From Methanobacteriota archaeon (GTDB taxonomy: Archaea > Altiarchaeota > Altiarchaeia > IMC4 > QMZM01): a stretch of DNA of 6,606 nucleotides. A model generated the notes under the pieces. That model saw only the letters and a list, made by a program, of their open reading frames with translations. It was not told the DNA's origin and made no database searches. Shown here one piece after another: positions 1 through 5,788 of the stretch; the first letter of the stretch is position 1, and each line of letters opens with the position of its first letter. The stretch is taken from positions 1-6,606 of the forward strand of contig CAIYYO010000109.1 in assembly GCA_903930485.1 (NCBI GenBank), read 5' to 3'. A program made the position numbers and the translations under genes.

Positions 1-11
1 AGGTACTTTCA

Positions 12-716
12 ATGCCTCTGGGGATACTGCTTTATTCAGCGATGCTGCTGGGACTGCTTACAGGGATAGGCCTTCTGCACAGGGCGGAGGAAAACGCAGG
101 ATATATGAAATACGGCCACTGCGGAGACCTCTTGAAGACGCTAATGATCCTTCCTCTGACACGGATTTTTGGATTCACCTTGCCCCTGCTTTTATTCCGG
201 CAGGCCTACTGGCCGCTCATAATCAGCATACCGCTTCTGATAGCGGTCTGGATGCTGGCAAGGAACCTGAATCTGACTCTGAAGGACGTAGGGCTCGTCA
301 GGGGAAGTATTCGTTCACAGTTGCCGGTCGCGTTATTCGGATTATTCCTGGGATTCCTAGAATACGCCATCCTCAGGCCTAAGCCGATGATAGAGGCCCT
401 GACTCTGGGGAACATGCTCGTTCCCGGGATAATACTCGTGATGTTCACTGGTTTCACCGAAGAACTGATATTCCGCGGATTCCTGCAGACAATAGCTTCC
501 AGATATGTCGGAGCTTTGCAGGGAATGCTTTATGCAAGCATACTTTTCACAGTGATGCACATAGCCTACGACTCTGCGGTCGAGCTGCTTTATGTCTTCT
601 GCGTAGCTCTTCTGTACGGGATAATATTTCATAGGACAAAGACACTGTGGGGAGTGATGCTGTCTCACGGGTTAGCCAACGTGGTGCTTCTTTTGGTGGC
701 ACCTTTTGTCTTATAG
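12..716 (+). CDS. CPBP family intramembrane metalloprotease (CAAX/Rce1-type)
   Basis: Polytopic membrane protein of 234 residues carrying the full conserved set of the CPBP (CAAX protease and bacteriocin-processing, ABI) family. Motif 1 is EELIFRG (E150, E151, R155), motif 2 is FTVMH (F179, H183) and motif 3 is HGLAN (H219, N223). In Rce1-type enzymes these Glu and His residues form the active site inside the membrane. Hydrophobic segments lie at about 2-22, 43-61, 67-83, 104-121, 135-148, 169-184, 190-206 and 212-232. Members cleave prenylated proteins, process peptides or act in protein quality control; the substrate here is unknown. The frame stays open to the left edge, so the true start may lie outside the window. 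A weak AGGT stands 7 nt before the ATG. It converges on the small gene at 724-972. Family assignment is firm; a role in the surface-sorting locus is only conceivable. Confidence 0.9.
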   Translation: MPLGILLYSAMLLGLLTGIGLLHRAEENAGYMKYGHCGDLLKTLMILPLTRIFGFTLPLLLFRQAYWPLIISIPLLIAVWMLARNLNLTLKDVGLVRGSIRSQLPVALFGLFLGFLEYAILRPKPMIEALTLGNMLVPGIILVMFTGFTEELIFRGFLQTIASRYVGALQGMLYASILFTVMHIAYDSAVELLYVFCVALLYGIIFHRTKTLWGVMLSHGLANVVLLLVAPFVL

Positions 717-723
717 AATTATA

Positions 724-972
724 TCAGAGCCGGATTACTTCCAGAACCTTGTAGAGTATCAGTACGCAGAATATGAAAGATAAAGGATGTATGATAAGGT
801 CGAGTGCTTTCACAGTCTTCCTGTGGTGTCTTTTATCCGAGCTGTCGAGGAGTTCGCGTATTATCAGCGCAGTTATAAGCACACCCATCGCTATCCCGGT
901 ACATGTGAAGAAGTGCGCGAATGATATGTTGCCTGCCGCGGAGTCCATCAAAGGAGTCGTTATGGAAATCAT
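724..972 (-). CDS. Small hypothetical protein with two membrane helices
   Basis: An 82-residue protein I do not recognise. It has a short polar N-terminus, a hydrophobic helix at about 22-41, a charged loop at 42-55 (ELLDSSDKRHHRKTVK) rich in basic residues, and a second helix at about 56-79 ending in a short basic tail. This is a helical hairpin whose loop is probably cytoplasmic by the positive-inside rule. It is judged real because its composition is that of a membrane protein, it ends 7 nt from the convergent protease gene, and a TATA-like element about 27 nt upstream of the ATG predicts a nearly leaderless transcript. Met9 is an alternative start but has no ribosome binding site. The opposite-strand frame at 773-1000 looks like its shadow. 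No function is proposed. Confidence 0.65.
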   Translation of the reverse strand: MISITTPLMDSAAGNISFAHFFTCTGIAMGVLITALIIRELLDSSDKRHHRKTVKALDLIIHPLSFIFCVLILYKVLEVIRL

Positions 973-996
973 GTTAATTCATGTTTTTTGTTCAAC

Positions 997-1005
997 TTAA
1001 ATATA
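997..1005 (-). promoter_or_regulatory. TATA-like box for the small membrane-protein gene
   Basis: Read on the minus strand this is TATATTTAA, centred about 29 nt before the ATG at 972. Archaeal TATA boxes sit about 26-27 nt before the transcription start, so the transcript would begin at or within a few bases of the ATG (leaderless). A second box at 1015-1024 also reads as TTTATATATA on this strand and would give a leader of about 20 nt. Inferred from position and sequence only. Confidence 0.45.
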
Positions 1006-1014
1006 CGCAGGCCA

Positions 1015-1024
1015 TATATATAAA
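1015..1024 (+). promoter_or_regulatory. TATA box for the beta-propeller gene
   Basis: TATATATAAA is centred about 33 nt before the ATG at 1052, which predicts a transcription start near 1045 and a leader of only a few nucleotides. No Shine-Dalgarno sequence precedes the ATG, in keeping with near-leaderless translation. The alternative element TTAAATATA at 997-1005 would start transcripts near 1027. Confidence 0.5.
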
Positions 1025-1040
1025 TCATCTAAAAGATGAT
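1024..1040. promoter_or_regulatory. 17-bp perfect palindrome, candidate operator
   Basis: ATCATCT-AAA-AGATGAT is a 7-bp perfect inverted repeat with a 3-nt spacer. It lies directly between the TATA box and the predicted start of transcription of the propeller gene. Repressor sites in archaea commonly lie just downstream of the TATA box, where a bound dimer blocks RNA polymerase. It could instead form a small hairpin in a longer leader if the upstream TATA element is used. The regulator is unknown. Confidence 0.45.
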
Positions 1041-1051
1041 ATGTTGCTTAA

Positions 1052-2869
1052 ATGATGAAAAACAGGTTTATATATTGCCTAACTTTTATACTGTTTCTGT
1101 TTTTATGCCTTCAGGCCTCGGCGAACGTCTTGCCCCAGACTTACACCGACCAGACGAAAAACTTGGGAATCCTGTGGAACAGCACCACTCACGCCAGGAT
1201 AGTTTCAGTCTCGACGATCCAATCGGACGGGGCGGACACCCAAATATTGGTGGCACTGACAAACGGCAGTTTACAAATCTTGAACTCCTCGGGACAGACC
1301 GTAAAACAATATAAAATAGGGGAAAAGATCACCGCCCAGCCGCTCATAGTCGACATAAACGGAGACAATAGGCCAGATATCATAACGCCGGCGGACAACG
1401 GAACCATCTACGCCCGAGACCTTGAAGGAATAGCATTGTGGAATTACACGGCAGGCGGCGTTATAACCGGAACCCCGGTACTGTTGGAGGCAACAAACGA
1501 TCCCGATGACGTTAGAACGGCAGAGATATTCTTCGGTTCATGGGACAATAGCATTTACGCCTTGTCTACCCAGGGGATATTGTTGTGGACCTACCGCGCT
1601 TCAGCCCCAATTGAATACAGCCCTGCGGTAGGCGACGCGGATTCCGACGGCAAAACCGAGGTGGTTTTCGTTTCCGAAGACGGTAGCCTGTACGGTAAAA
1701 GGCGGGATAAGACATGGACGTATAAACTGTCAAGCGAGCCGGCAGCGGCTCCCGTTGTAAAGGACATAGACATGGACGGAAAAAAGGAGATAGTCATTGC
1801 CTCAAAAGACGGACGGGTGGAAGCCCTTGAGTACTACTTGAACTCTTTATACAATATCACGCAATGCAACGCCCGATCCTGTACCTCAAAAGAGGTGGCA
1901 ACGGCGATCATAAAGCCTAAATGGAGCTACAAGATAGATGGGGAAATATTGTCAATGACTTCTGCAGACTTCAATGCGGACGGGATGACAGAGACTCTCG
2001 TCTCGGTTTCGAACCAAGAACCCTTTATGCAGGATGAAGCGCTCTACGTCCTCAACTGCTTCGGCGAGCTCGTCAAGAAATACTCCACTGACGGGAAGAT
2101 TCTTTGTCCGCCGGTGACTGCGAGCATCTTCTCTGACAATCGAACGGAGATAATTTTCGGAACTGCGAAGGGCAGTGTCTACATGTTGGATTCCGGAATA
2201 AAGGCCGAATGGATTTACATGATCGGCGAACCATTGAGGAACTCCCTGCAAGCCCAGGATCTCGGCATTCATGGAACGTCCGAGTTGCTGGTCCCTGGAG
2301 AAAAAACGGTTTATGCCTTCGGCTTGCCTGCGGAAACCGTCAACTACACAAAAAAAGCAGATATTCGTGAAACAATAGCGGCAAACAACACCGTCGACGA
2401 TGCAAATCCAGGAGTCAACGATACCGCGCACGTAAACGGCGGCTCAAAGGAGAACAAAACAGAAGATTATCTAAACAATAGCCTGGATGCAGGCAATCAA
2501 ACGGAAACGAATTCTTCAGAAAATAACGGATCCATCGATGAAACAGCTTCACAAGAGCCTTTAGTAGTGGACGCCGCACCCGAGACCTTCATGGAAACGC
2601 CCCCGGCCACTGATGATTTTGCCGGATTAAATCAAACGGATGCTCCAGCGCAAGCCGGCAAAGAGCAGAGCCGCCTACCCCTGATAGCCTTCTCGGCCAT
2701 GCTCCTCGGCCTGCTGGCATTGACAAGAAACGCGGGAAAGCGGAGGGAACCGGAATTGTTTGAAGAACCCGTCAGGAAAGACGTAGGGGGCTTGGTAAAA
2801 ATGCTGCACCGCAGGAAAAGAAAGCTGCAACAGGAGCAGGGGAGATATAGCTTGCAAAGGCTTAGATAG
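1052..2869 (+). CDS. Secreted, membrane-anchored FG-GAP/VCBS-type beta-propeller protein
   Basis: Protein of 605 residues with a signal peptide (about 2-24, hydrophobic core FIYCLTFILFLFLCL, probable cut after QASA). Residues about 40-425 hold repeated blades of the form D-x-[DN]-x-D-G/N-x-x-[DE]-hydrophobic-G-S-hydrophobic-Y-x-L. Examples are DINGDNRPD (101-109), DADSDGKTE (195-203), DIDMDGKKE (238-246) and DFNADGMTE (306-314); such Asp-rich loops bind calcium in FG-GAP/VCBS and integrin-like propellers. A blade-like insertion carries a close Cys pair (C272, C277). A polar Asn/Thr/Glu linker at about 430-540 is dense in N-x-S/T sequons. A membrane helix (542-558) and a strongly basic tail of about 45 residues follow. 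It is probably an exported adhesion, scaffold or binding protein tethered to the membrane; the ligand is unknown. ATG 1052 is followed at once by a second ATG, and either could start. Confidence 0.85.
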   Translation: MMKNRFIYCLTFILFLFLCLQASANVLPQTYTDQTKNLGILWNSTTHARIVSVSTIQSDGADTQILVALTNGSLQILNSSGQTVKQYKIGEKITAQPLIVDINGDNRPDIITPADNGTIYARDLEGIALWNYTAGGVITGTPVLLEATNDPDDVRTAEIFFGSWDNSIYALSTQGILLWTYRASAPIEYSPAVGDADSDGKTEVVFVSEDGSLYGKRRDKTWTYKLSSEPAAAPVVKDIDMDGKKEIVIASKDGRVEALEYYLNSLYNITQCNARSCTSKEVATAIIKPKWSYKIDGEILSMTSADFNADGMTETLVSVSNQEPFMQDEALYVLNCFGELVKKYSTDGKILCPPVTASIFSDNRTEIIFGTAKGSVYMLDSGIKAEWIYMIGEPLRNSLQAQDLGIHGTSELLVPGEKTVYAFGLPAETVNYTKKADIRETIAANNTVDDANPGVNDTAHVNGGSKENKTEDYLNNSLDAGNQTETNSSENNGSIDETASQEPLVVDAAPETFMETPPATDDFAGLNQTDAPAQAGKEQSRLPLIAFSAMLLGLLALTRNAGKRREPELFEEPVRKDVGGLVKMLHRRKRKLQQEQGRYSLQRLR

Positions 2870-2934
2870 AATAAAAAATAGCAAGAAGCACCGTAATAAG
2901 TCGCGTATGTCCAAAGAAAAAAGGTTAAAAACCC

Positions 2935-2977
2935 AATATTTAAAGAATGATAGATATAATATAACAATATACAAATA
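2935..2977 (+). promoter_or_regulatory. AT-rich promoter region before the sorted-protein gene
   Basis: The 130-nt gap between the propeller gene and the next start is strongly A/T rich. It has two TATA-like stretches, AATATTTAAAG at about 2935-2945 and AATATACAAATA at about 2966-2977. The second would give a leaderless transcript from the ATG at 3000, the first a leader of about 33 nt. No Shine-Dalgarno sequence precedes the ATG (the bases before it are A-rich), which favours the leaderless reading. No clear hairpin terminator for the upstream gene was found here. Confidence 0.35.
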
Positions 2978-2999
2978 ATAATTCTTAAAAAAAAGAAAG

Positions 3000-3575
3000 A
3001 TGGACCCGATAAAGATGGGAATTTGGGCGTTAGCCCTGGTGTTGTTGGCCGCGTGGGTTTCAGCAGCTGATACTGAAAAAGACATAGACTCGATGATATC
3101 CCATGGCATGGAAAAAGCAAAGGTGAGCGAAGGCCTGTGGATCAACGGCGTCTTCTCTCCAAGGAACACTTTTGAGAAAACAGACAGCATTTACGTAAAA
3201 CTCAACGACCACCCGATGTGTAGTCAGAGGGCACGAGATTTTTTCAAGAAAAAGTCAGTGTCTGACGTTGATGTCTACGTAGTTAATAACAGAGCTTGGA
3301 GGTCTGGAGACAAGGTTACTTCGTACGTGAAGAAAACACGCGTTTCATTAAGCGACCTGTGTGCCGGCAAGGCAAATATGGGCCAGATAACTCCCGGAAG
3401 TTACGACGTATTCATTGACGCAGATTCCAACGGAGTCTACAACCCCGGAAAAGGCGATGCAGTAGACGGCAAATGCAGGATTATCGGATTCGAGGTTTTG
3501 CCTGAGGTCGCATCTATAGCCCTCCTGGGAGTGGGGCTTATAGGCGTCGTCGGATACGCAAGGCTGAAGCGGTAA
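3000..3575 (+). CDS. Secreted surface protein with PEF-CTERM-like sorting tail (putative exosortase substrate)
   Basis: Protein of 191 residues with a signal peptide at about 6-22 (hydrophobic core then VSA-AD), so Met6 is an alternative start. The mature part has a beta-rich core with three cysteines (C74, C121, C159). It then has an Asp/Gly loop, GSYDVFIDADSNGVYNPGKG (133-152), typical of archaeal surface proteins in which D-x-D-x-N-G-x-Y probably binds calcium. The last 25 residues are tripartite: the motif VLPEV (166-170), a hydrophobic helix (about 171-186) and a basic end (ARLKR). This is the architecture of PEF-CTERM and related sorting signals cut by archaeosortases, with LPEV in place of the usual PEF. 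The family knowledge and the exosortase gene just downstream make it the likely local substrate. A plain C-terminal membrane anchor is the alternative. Confidence 0.8.
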   Translation: MDPIKMGIWALALVLLAAWVSAADTEKDIDSMISHGMEKAKVSEGLWINGVFSPRNTFEKTDSIYVKLNDHPMCSQRARDFFKKKSVSDVDVYVVNNRAWRSGDKVTSYVKKTRVSLSDLCAGKANMGQITPGSYDVFIDADSNGVYNPGKGDAVDGKCRIIGFEVLPEVASIALLGVGLIGVVGYARLKR

Positions 3576-3588
3576 GGCTTTCATCGGT

Positions 3589-3632
3589 TATACCCCCAAC
3601 GGGGTATATCCTCTTTTTAATTATTTTTCTTT
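3589..3632 (+). terminator. Hairpin and T-tract terminator after the sorted-protein gene
   Basis: A perfect 8-bp stem, TATACCCC / GGGGTATA, with a 4-nt loop (3589-3608) begins 14 nt after the stop codon. It is followed by several T-runs up to about 3635. Archaeal termination depends mainly on the U-rich stretch; the stem may add efficiency or protect the 3' end. Its perfect symmetry means it could also be a protein-binding site. Confidence 0.7.
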
Positions 3633-3639
3633 TTATAAT

Positions 3640-3677
3640 CCCTAAAAATCTTACTTATTAGGGTTTTTATCTTTTTT
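3640..3677 (+). terminator. Second terminator-like hairpin with T-tract
   Basis: CCCTAA (3640-3645) pairs with TTAGGG (3658-3663) around a 12-nt loop, and TTTTTATCTTTTTT follows. It comes directly after the first terminator and before the exosortase operon. The pair suggests that the substrate gene is transcribed separately from the operon, or that read-through is limited. Confidence 0.45.
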
Positions 3678-3703
3678 CGGGATAATTTTCCAGGATAAAG
3701 ACC

Positions 3704-3727
3704 GGCTACTTCTTGATAAAAGAAGCC
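3704..3727 (+). other. Possible small leader hairpin before the exosortase gene
   Basis: GGC...TTCTT pairs with AAGAA-GCC around the loop GATAA, with a 3-nt bulge in the 5' arm. It ends 19 nt before the exosortase start. The structure is short and bulged and could be chance. I see no convincing TATA box for the operon between the terminators and the start. Confidence 0.2.
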
Positions 3728-3746
3728 AACCAACTTATTCAGGAAA

Positions 3747-4556
3747 ATGGACTACAAAAAGATTTTCATCCTTCTTCTCGCCCTGGCATTCTATCTGCCA
3801 ATTTTCATCGCGCTGATGGATACGTGGACAACGGACCCGTATTACTCGCATGGTTTCCTGATTCCGCTCGTTTCAGCATACTTCGCCTGGAGAAAGAAAA
3901 AGCAGGTCAAGGAGTCGGATAAAGACTTTATCAGCGGGGCTGCGGTGTTAGCCGCGGGTCTGGCAATGTATGGCATGGGGATAATGAACAAGTCTCTCGC
4001 AATTTCTGCGACGTCCTTCATCATAACCCTCGCAGGTATCGTCATAGCATTCTATGGAATAAGGTCGTTAAAGGAACTTTCTTTCCCGTTAGCCTTCCCG
4101 ATATTCATGATACCTCTGCCTTACACCGATTATGCGAGTACCTTCATGCAGTCCTTCACCGCGAGTTCTTCCACGGCGGTGCTTAACATAATTGGGATAC
4201 AGTCAACGAGTACCGGATCCCAGATACAGCTCGCAGACAGCGTCTTCGTCATAGGGGAGCCGTGCAGCGGAATGCGGACCATGCTGGCATTGTTCGCCCT
4301 AGCTGCCGTTTTCGCGTATATAATCGACGGGGTGCTGTGGAAAAAGGCCGTTGTGTTCCTGTGCGCTCTGCCGATAGCCGTCGCCGCTAACGTCGGAAGA
4401 GTCGTCCTGGTTCTTTTGATAGCTTCTGGTTACGGTGCAGAGTTCGCTATGGCCTTCTTCCATGAGGCCTCAAGCATCGTTGTCTTTATTTTCGCCCTTA
4501 TATTGCTTATCATAGTTGCGAGGCTGCTAGGATGCAAAAATCTCAAGAATATCTAA
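3747..4556 (+). CDS. Exosortase/archaeosortase family transpeptidase
   Basis: Polytopic protein of 269 residues with the hallmarks of the exosortase/archaeosortase family. Near the N-terminus it has DPYYSHGFLIPLVSAYFAWR (30-49), matching the family's Y-SHG-hydrophobic-P motif. In the middle is LAFPIFMIPLP (115-125). The proposed catalytic residues are C173 in GEPCSGMRT, R218 in ANVGR and H239 in FFHE. About seven to eight membrane helices are visible. Family enzymes recognise a C-terminal tripartite signal on exported proteins, cut it and transfer the new C-terminus to a surface acceptor, in archaea probably a lipid. The N-terminal motifs resemble bacterial EpsH-type enzymes as well as archaeal ones, and the exact subfamily is not assigned. 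ATG 3747 is chosen because the frame is closed at 3717-3719 and no other ATG intervenes. The end overlaps the next gene by 25 nt. Confidence 0.9.
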   Translation: MDYKKIFILLLALAFYLPIFIALMDTWTTDPYYSHGFLIPLVSAYFAWRKKKQVKESDKDFISGAAVLAAGLAMYGMGIMNKSLAISATSFIITLAGIVIAFYGIRSLKELSFPLAFPIFMIPLPYTDYASTFMQSFTASSSTAVLNIIGIQSTSTGSQIQLADSVFVIGEPCSGMRTMLALFALAAVFAYIIDGVLWKKAVVFLCALPIAVAANVGRVVLVLLIASGYGAEFAMAFFHEASSIVVFIFALILLIIVARLLGCKNLKNI

Positions 4557-5308
4557 CCGTCATAGGCTTATTCGTCCTGGTGGGGGTAAGCATACTCCTG
4601 CTTTCCTCCCCGGAGGACATATTCTCCAGCATGATGGTGATCGACGTGAGCCAGACCCAGAAGACGGAATATGAGATGCTGGTGACTACGGTGTTTGACT
4701 TCAAAAAGACCGAAGAGCTTGACAAACTGCCTAAGATCATTGGAGGGATGGAGTCCAGAGATCTTGAGATCACGGAATCAGAGCATTCCATGGGCGCCGT
4801 TCTGAAGAGGATGTACAGCCAGGGCAACAGGAGCGTTCTATTCATTTTACTGTCGAGCCAGAACATGAGCGAATTCCATAACCTCGAGATCTGCTACAGC
4901 GGGAGCTGGAACTTGACCGAAAACGTGGTCGAAGGCATAAAGGCGCAGAAGCTCGGCGAGGCCGGATTCGACAACATACACGTGAACAAGTTCCTTATTC
5001 GAAGGGGAGACCTTGAGATGGTGGTGTTGCACTGGTTCATGTGGGACGGCGGCGTCGTCAGGTCTGACAAGAATTTTATGCTGATACAGGTGGCGACCCC
5101 GGTGGACCAGGACAGGCAGGAGGCGATCGATTCCGCGGAGAATTTCACGAAAGACTTCTTTCTCACCATCTATAAGCCGGTCGCGAAAACAAAGAAGATA
5201 GGCGAACAGATCATTGACGTCTTCGGAGTCTTTGGATACCTTATAGATGCGGTGCTTATATTGATCCCGCTCTTAATGATATTTAACGCAAGCATATCCA
5301 AGAAATGA
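4532..5308 (+). CDS. EpsI-like (DUF3485) exosortase-associated protein
   Basis: Protein of 258 residues with an N-terminal membrane anchor (about 9-25), a domain of about 200 residues outside the membrane, and a second helix near the C-terminus (about 229-252). The domain follows the EpsI/DUF3485 pattern. It has LPKIIGGMESRDLEI (66-80, the position of the family's LP-x-IGxW-x-G element), FHNLEICYSGSW (115-126, corresponding to H-x-P-E-x-C-x-x-x-G-W, with H116, E119 and C121 kept), and VVLHWFMWDGG (164-174, the position of the YWF element). In bacteria EpsI is encoded beside, or fused to, the exosortase of PEP-CTERM/exopolysaccharide loci. Here the start lies inside the exosortase gene (25-nt overlap), so synthesis is probably coupled. 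The function of EpsI is not settled; a role as a transfer or acceptor partner is inference. The second membrane helix is unusual in my recollection of the family. Confidence 0.7.
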   Translation: MQKSQEYLTVIGLFVLVGVSILLLSSPEDIFSSMMVIDVSQTQKTEYEMLVTTVFDFKKTEELDKLPKIIGGMESRDLEITESEHSMGAVLKRMYSQGNRSVLFILLSSQNMSEFHNLEICYSGSWNLTENVVEGIKAQKLGEAGFDNIHVNKFLIRRGDLEMVVLHWFMWDGGVVRSDKNFMLIQVATPVDQDRQEAIDSAENFTKDFFLTIYKPVAKTKKIGEQIIDVFGVFGYLIDAVLILIPLLMIFNASISKK

Positions 5309-5787
5309 CCGTGTTGAATAGGGGAAGAACCCGTGAATCGAGAAAAACGCAGCCTAATCCAGGGATGAAAAGGGCAGACGCTGTCATCATTATCATTTTG
5401 CTTCTGTTAGCGGCCGGGGCGGCCGCTGCGATCATCTATGTCATCGTCACTCCCAAGCAGGGCGAAAGATTCACCGAGTTCTACATCCTCGGCCCGGGAG
5501 GAGTTGCCGACGACTATCCCACCAGCCTTGAGACAGGGGGCAAGGGATCGGTGATTATAGGAGTGGTCAATCACGAACATGGGGCGGCTAGCTACAGGCT
5601 TGAGGCGGATTACGGCGGCCTGGTTCTGAAGGACGAGAACATCACTCTCCGGGACGGCGGCAACTATACCGAGAATTTTTCTTTCACCCCCGTCGTGAAC
5701 GGGACGTCCAAGCTGGAATTCCAACTGTATAAAGAAGGATCTAATGAACCTTACCGGGAACTATATCTTTGGGTCACGGCGACATAG
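5305..5787 (+). CDS. Short single-helix DUF1616 domain protein
   Basis: Protein of 160 residues: a basic cytoplasmic start, one membrane helix (about 25-48), then an extracytoplasmic beta-rich domain. The domain has the DUF1616 C-terminal motifs ERFTEFYILGPGG (54-66), DDYPTSL (69-75), GSVIIGVVNHE (81-91) and KLEFQLYKEGSNEPYRELYL (136-155). Sequons are at N112, N120, N124 and N132. DUF1616 proteins occur mainly in archaea, usually with several N-terminal helices and a length near 300 residues; this copy keeps one helix and the outer domain. Its ATG overlaps the stop of the preceding gene (ATGA, 5305-5308), a classic sign of translational coupling; ATG 5365 is a possible inner start. The context suggests a partner of the sorting enzyme or of surface glycan assembly, but no biochemical role is known to me. 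Confidence 0.8.
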   Translation: MTVLNRGRTRESRKTQPNPGMKRADAVIIIILLLLAAGAAAAIIYVIVTPKQGERFTEFYILGPGGVADDYPTSLETGGKGSVIIGVVNHEHGAASYRLEADYGGLVLKDENITLRDGGNYTENFSFTPVVNGTSKLEFQLYKEGSNEPYRELYLWVTAT

Positions 5788-5788
5788 A

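Noticed and set aside
36..59. The octapeptide SAMLLGLL is shared by the protease N-terminus and the propeller membrane helix (near 2695-2718)
   Set aside because: Both are hydrophobic helices made of common residues and the codons differ at most synonymous positions, so it is most likely chance and not a duplicated DNA segment.
773..1000. Plus-strand frame of 75 codons
   Set aside because: It lies opposite the two-helix protein, runs into the divergent promoter and lacks a coherent membrane or globular pattern; the minus-strand frame fits better.
2669..2740. C-terminal sorting signal in the propeller protein (RLPLIAFSAMLLGLLALTRNAGKRR resemblance: LP, helix, basic end)
   Set aside because: About 43 residues follow the basic stretch, whereas exosortase/archaeosortase signals lie at the extreme C-terminus. 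An ordinary membrane anchor with a cytoplasmic tail is simpler.
2675..3190. Long minus-strand frames opposite the end of the propeller gene and the start of the sorted-protein gene
   Set aside because: They run antisense to two well-supported genes and across the AT-rich promoter gap. Their Phe/Leu/Tyr/Ser-rich composition comes from A-rich sequence read in reverse, and no motif is visible.
3713..3922. TTG-started frame overlapping the start of the exosortase gene, as a possible leader peptide
   Set aside because: No ribosome binding site is seen, it runs far into the exosortase gene in another frame, and it shows no leader-peptide features.
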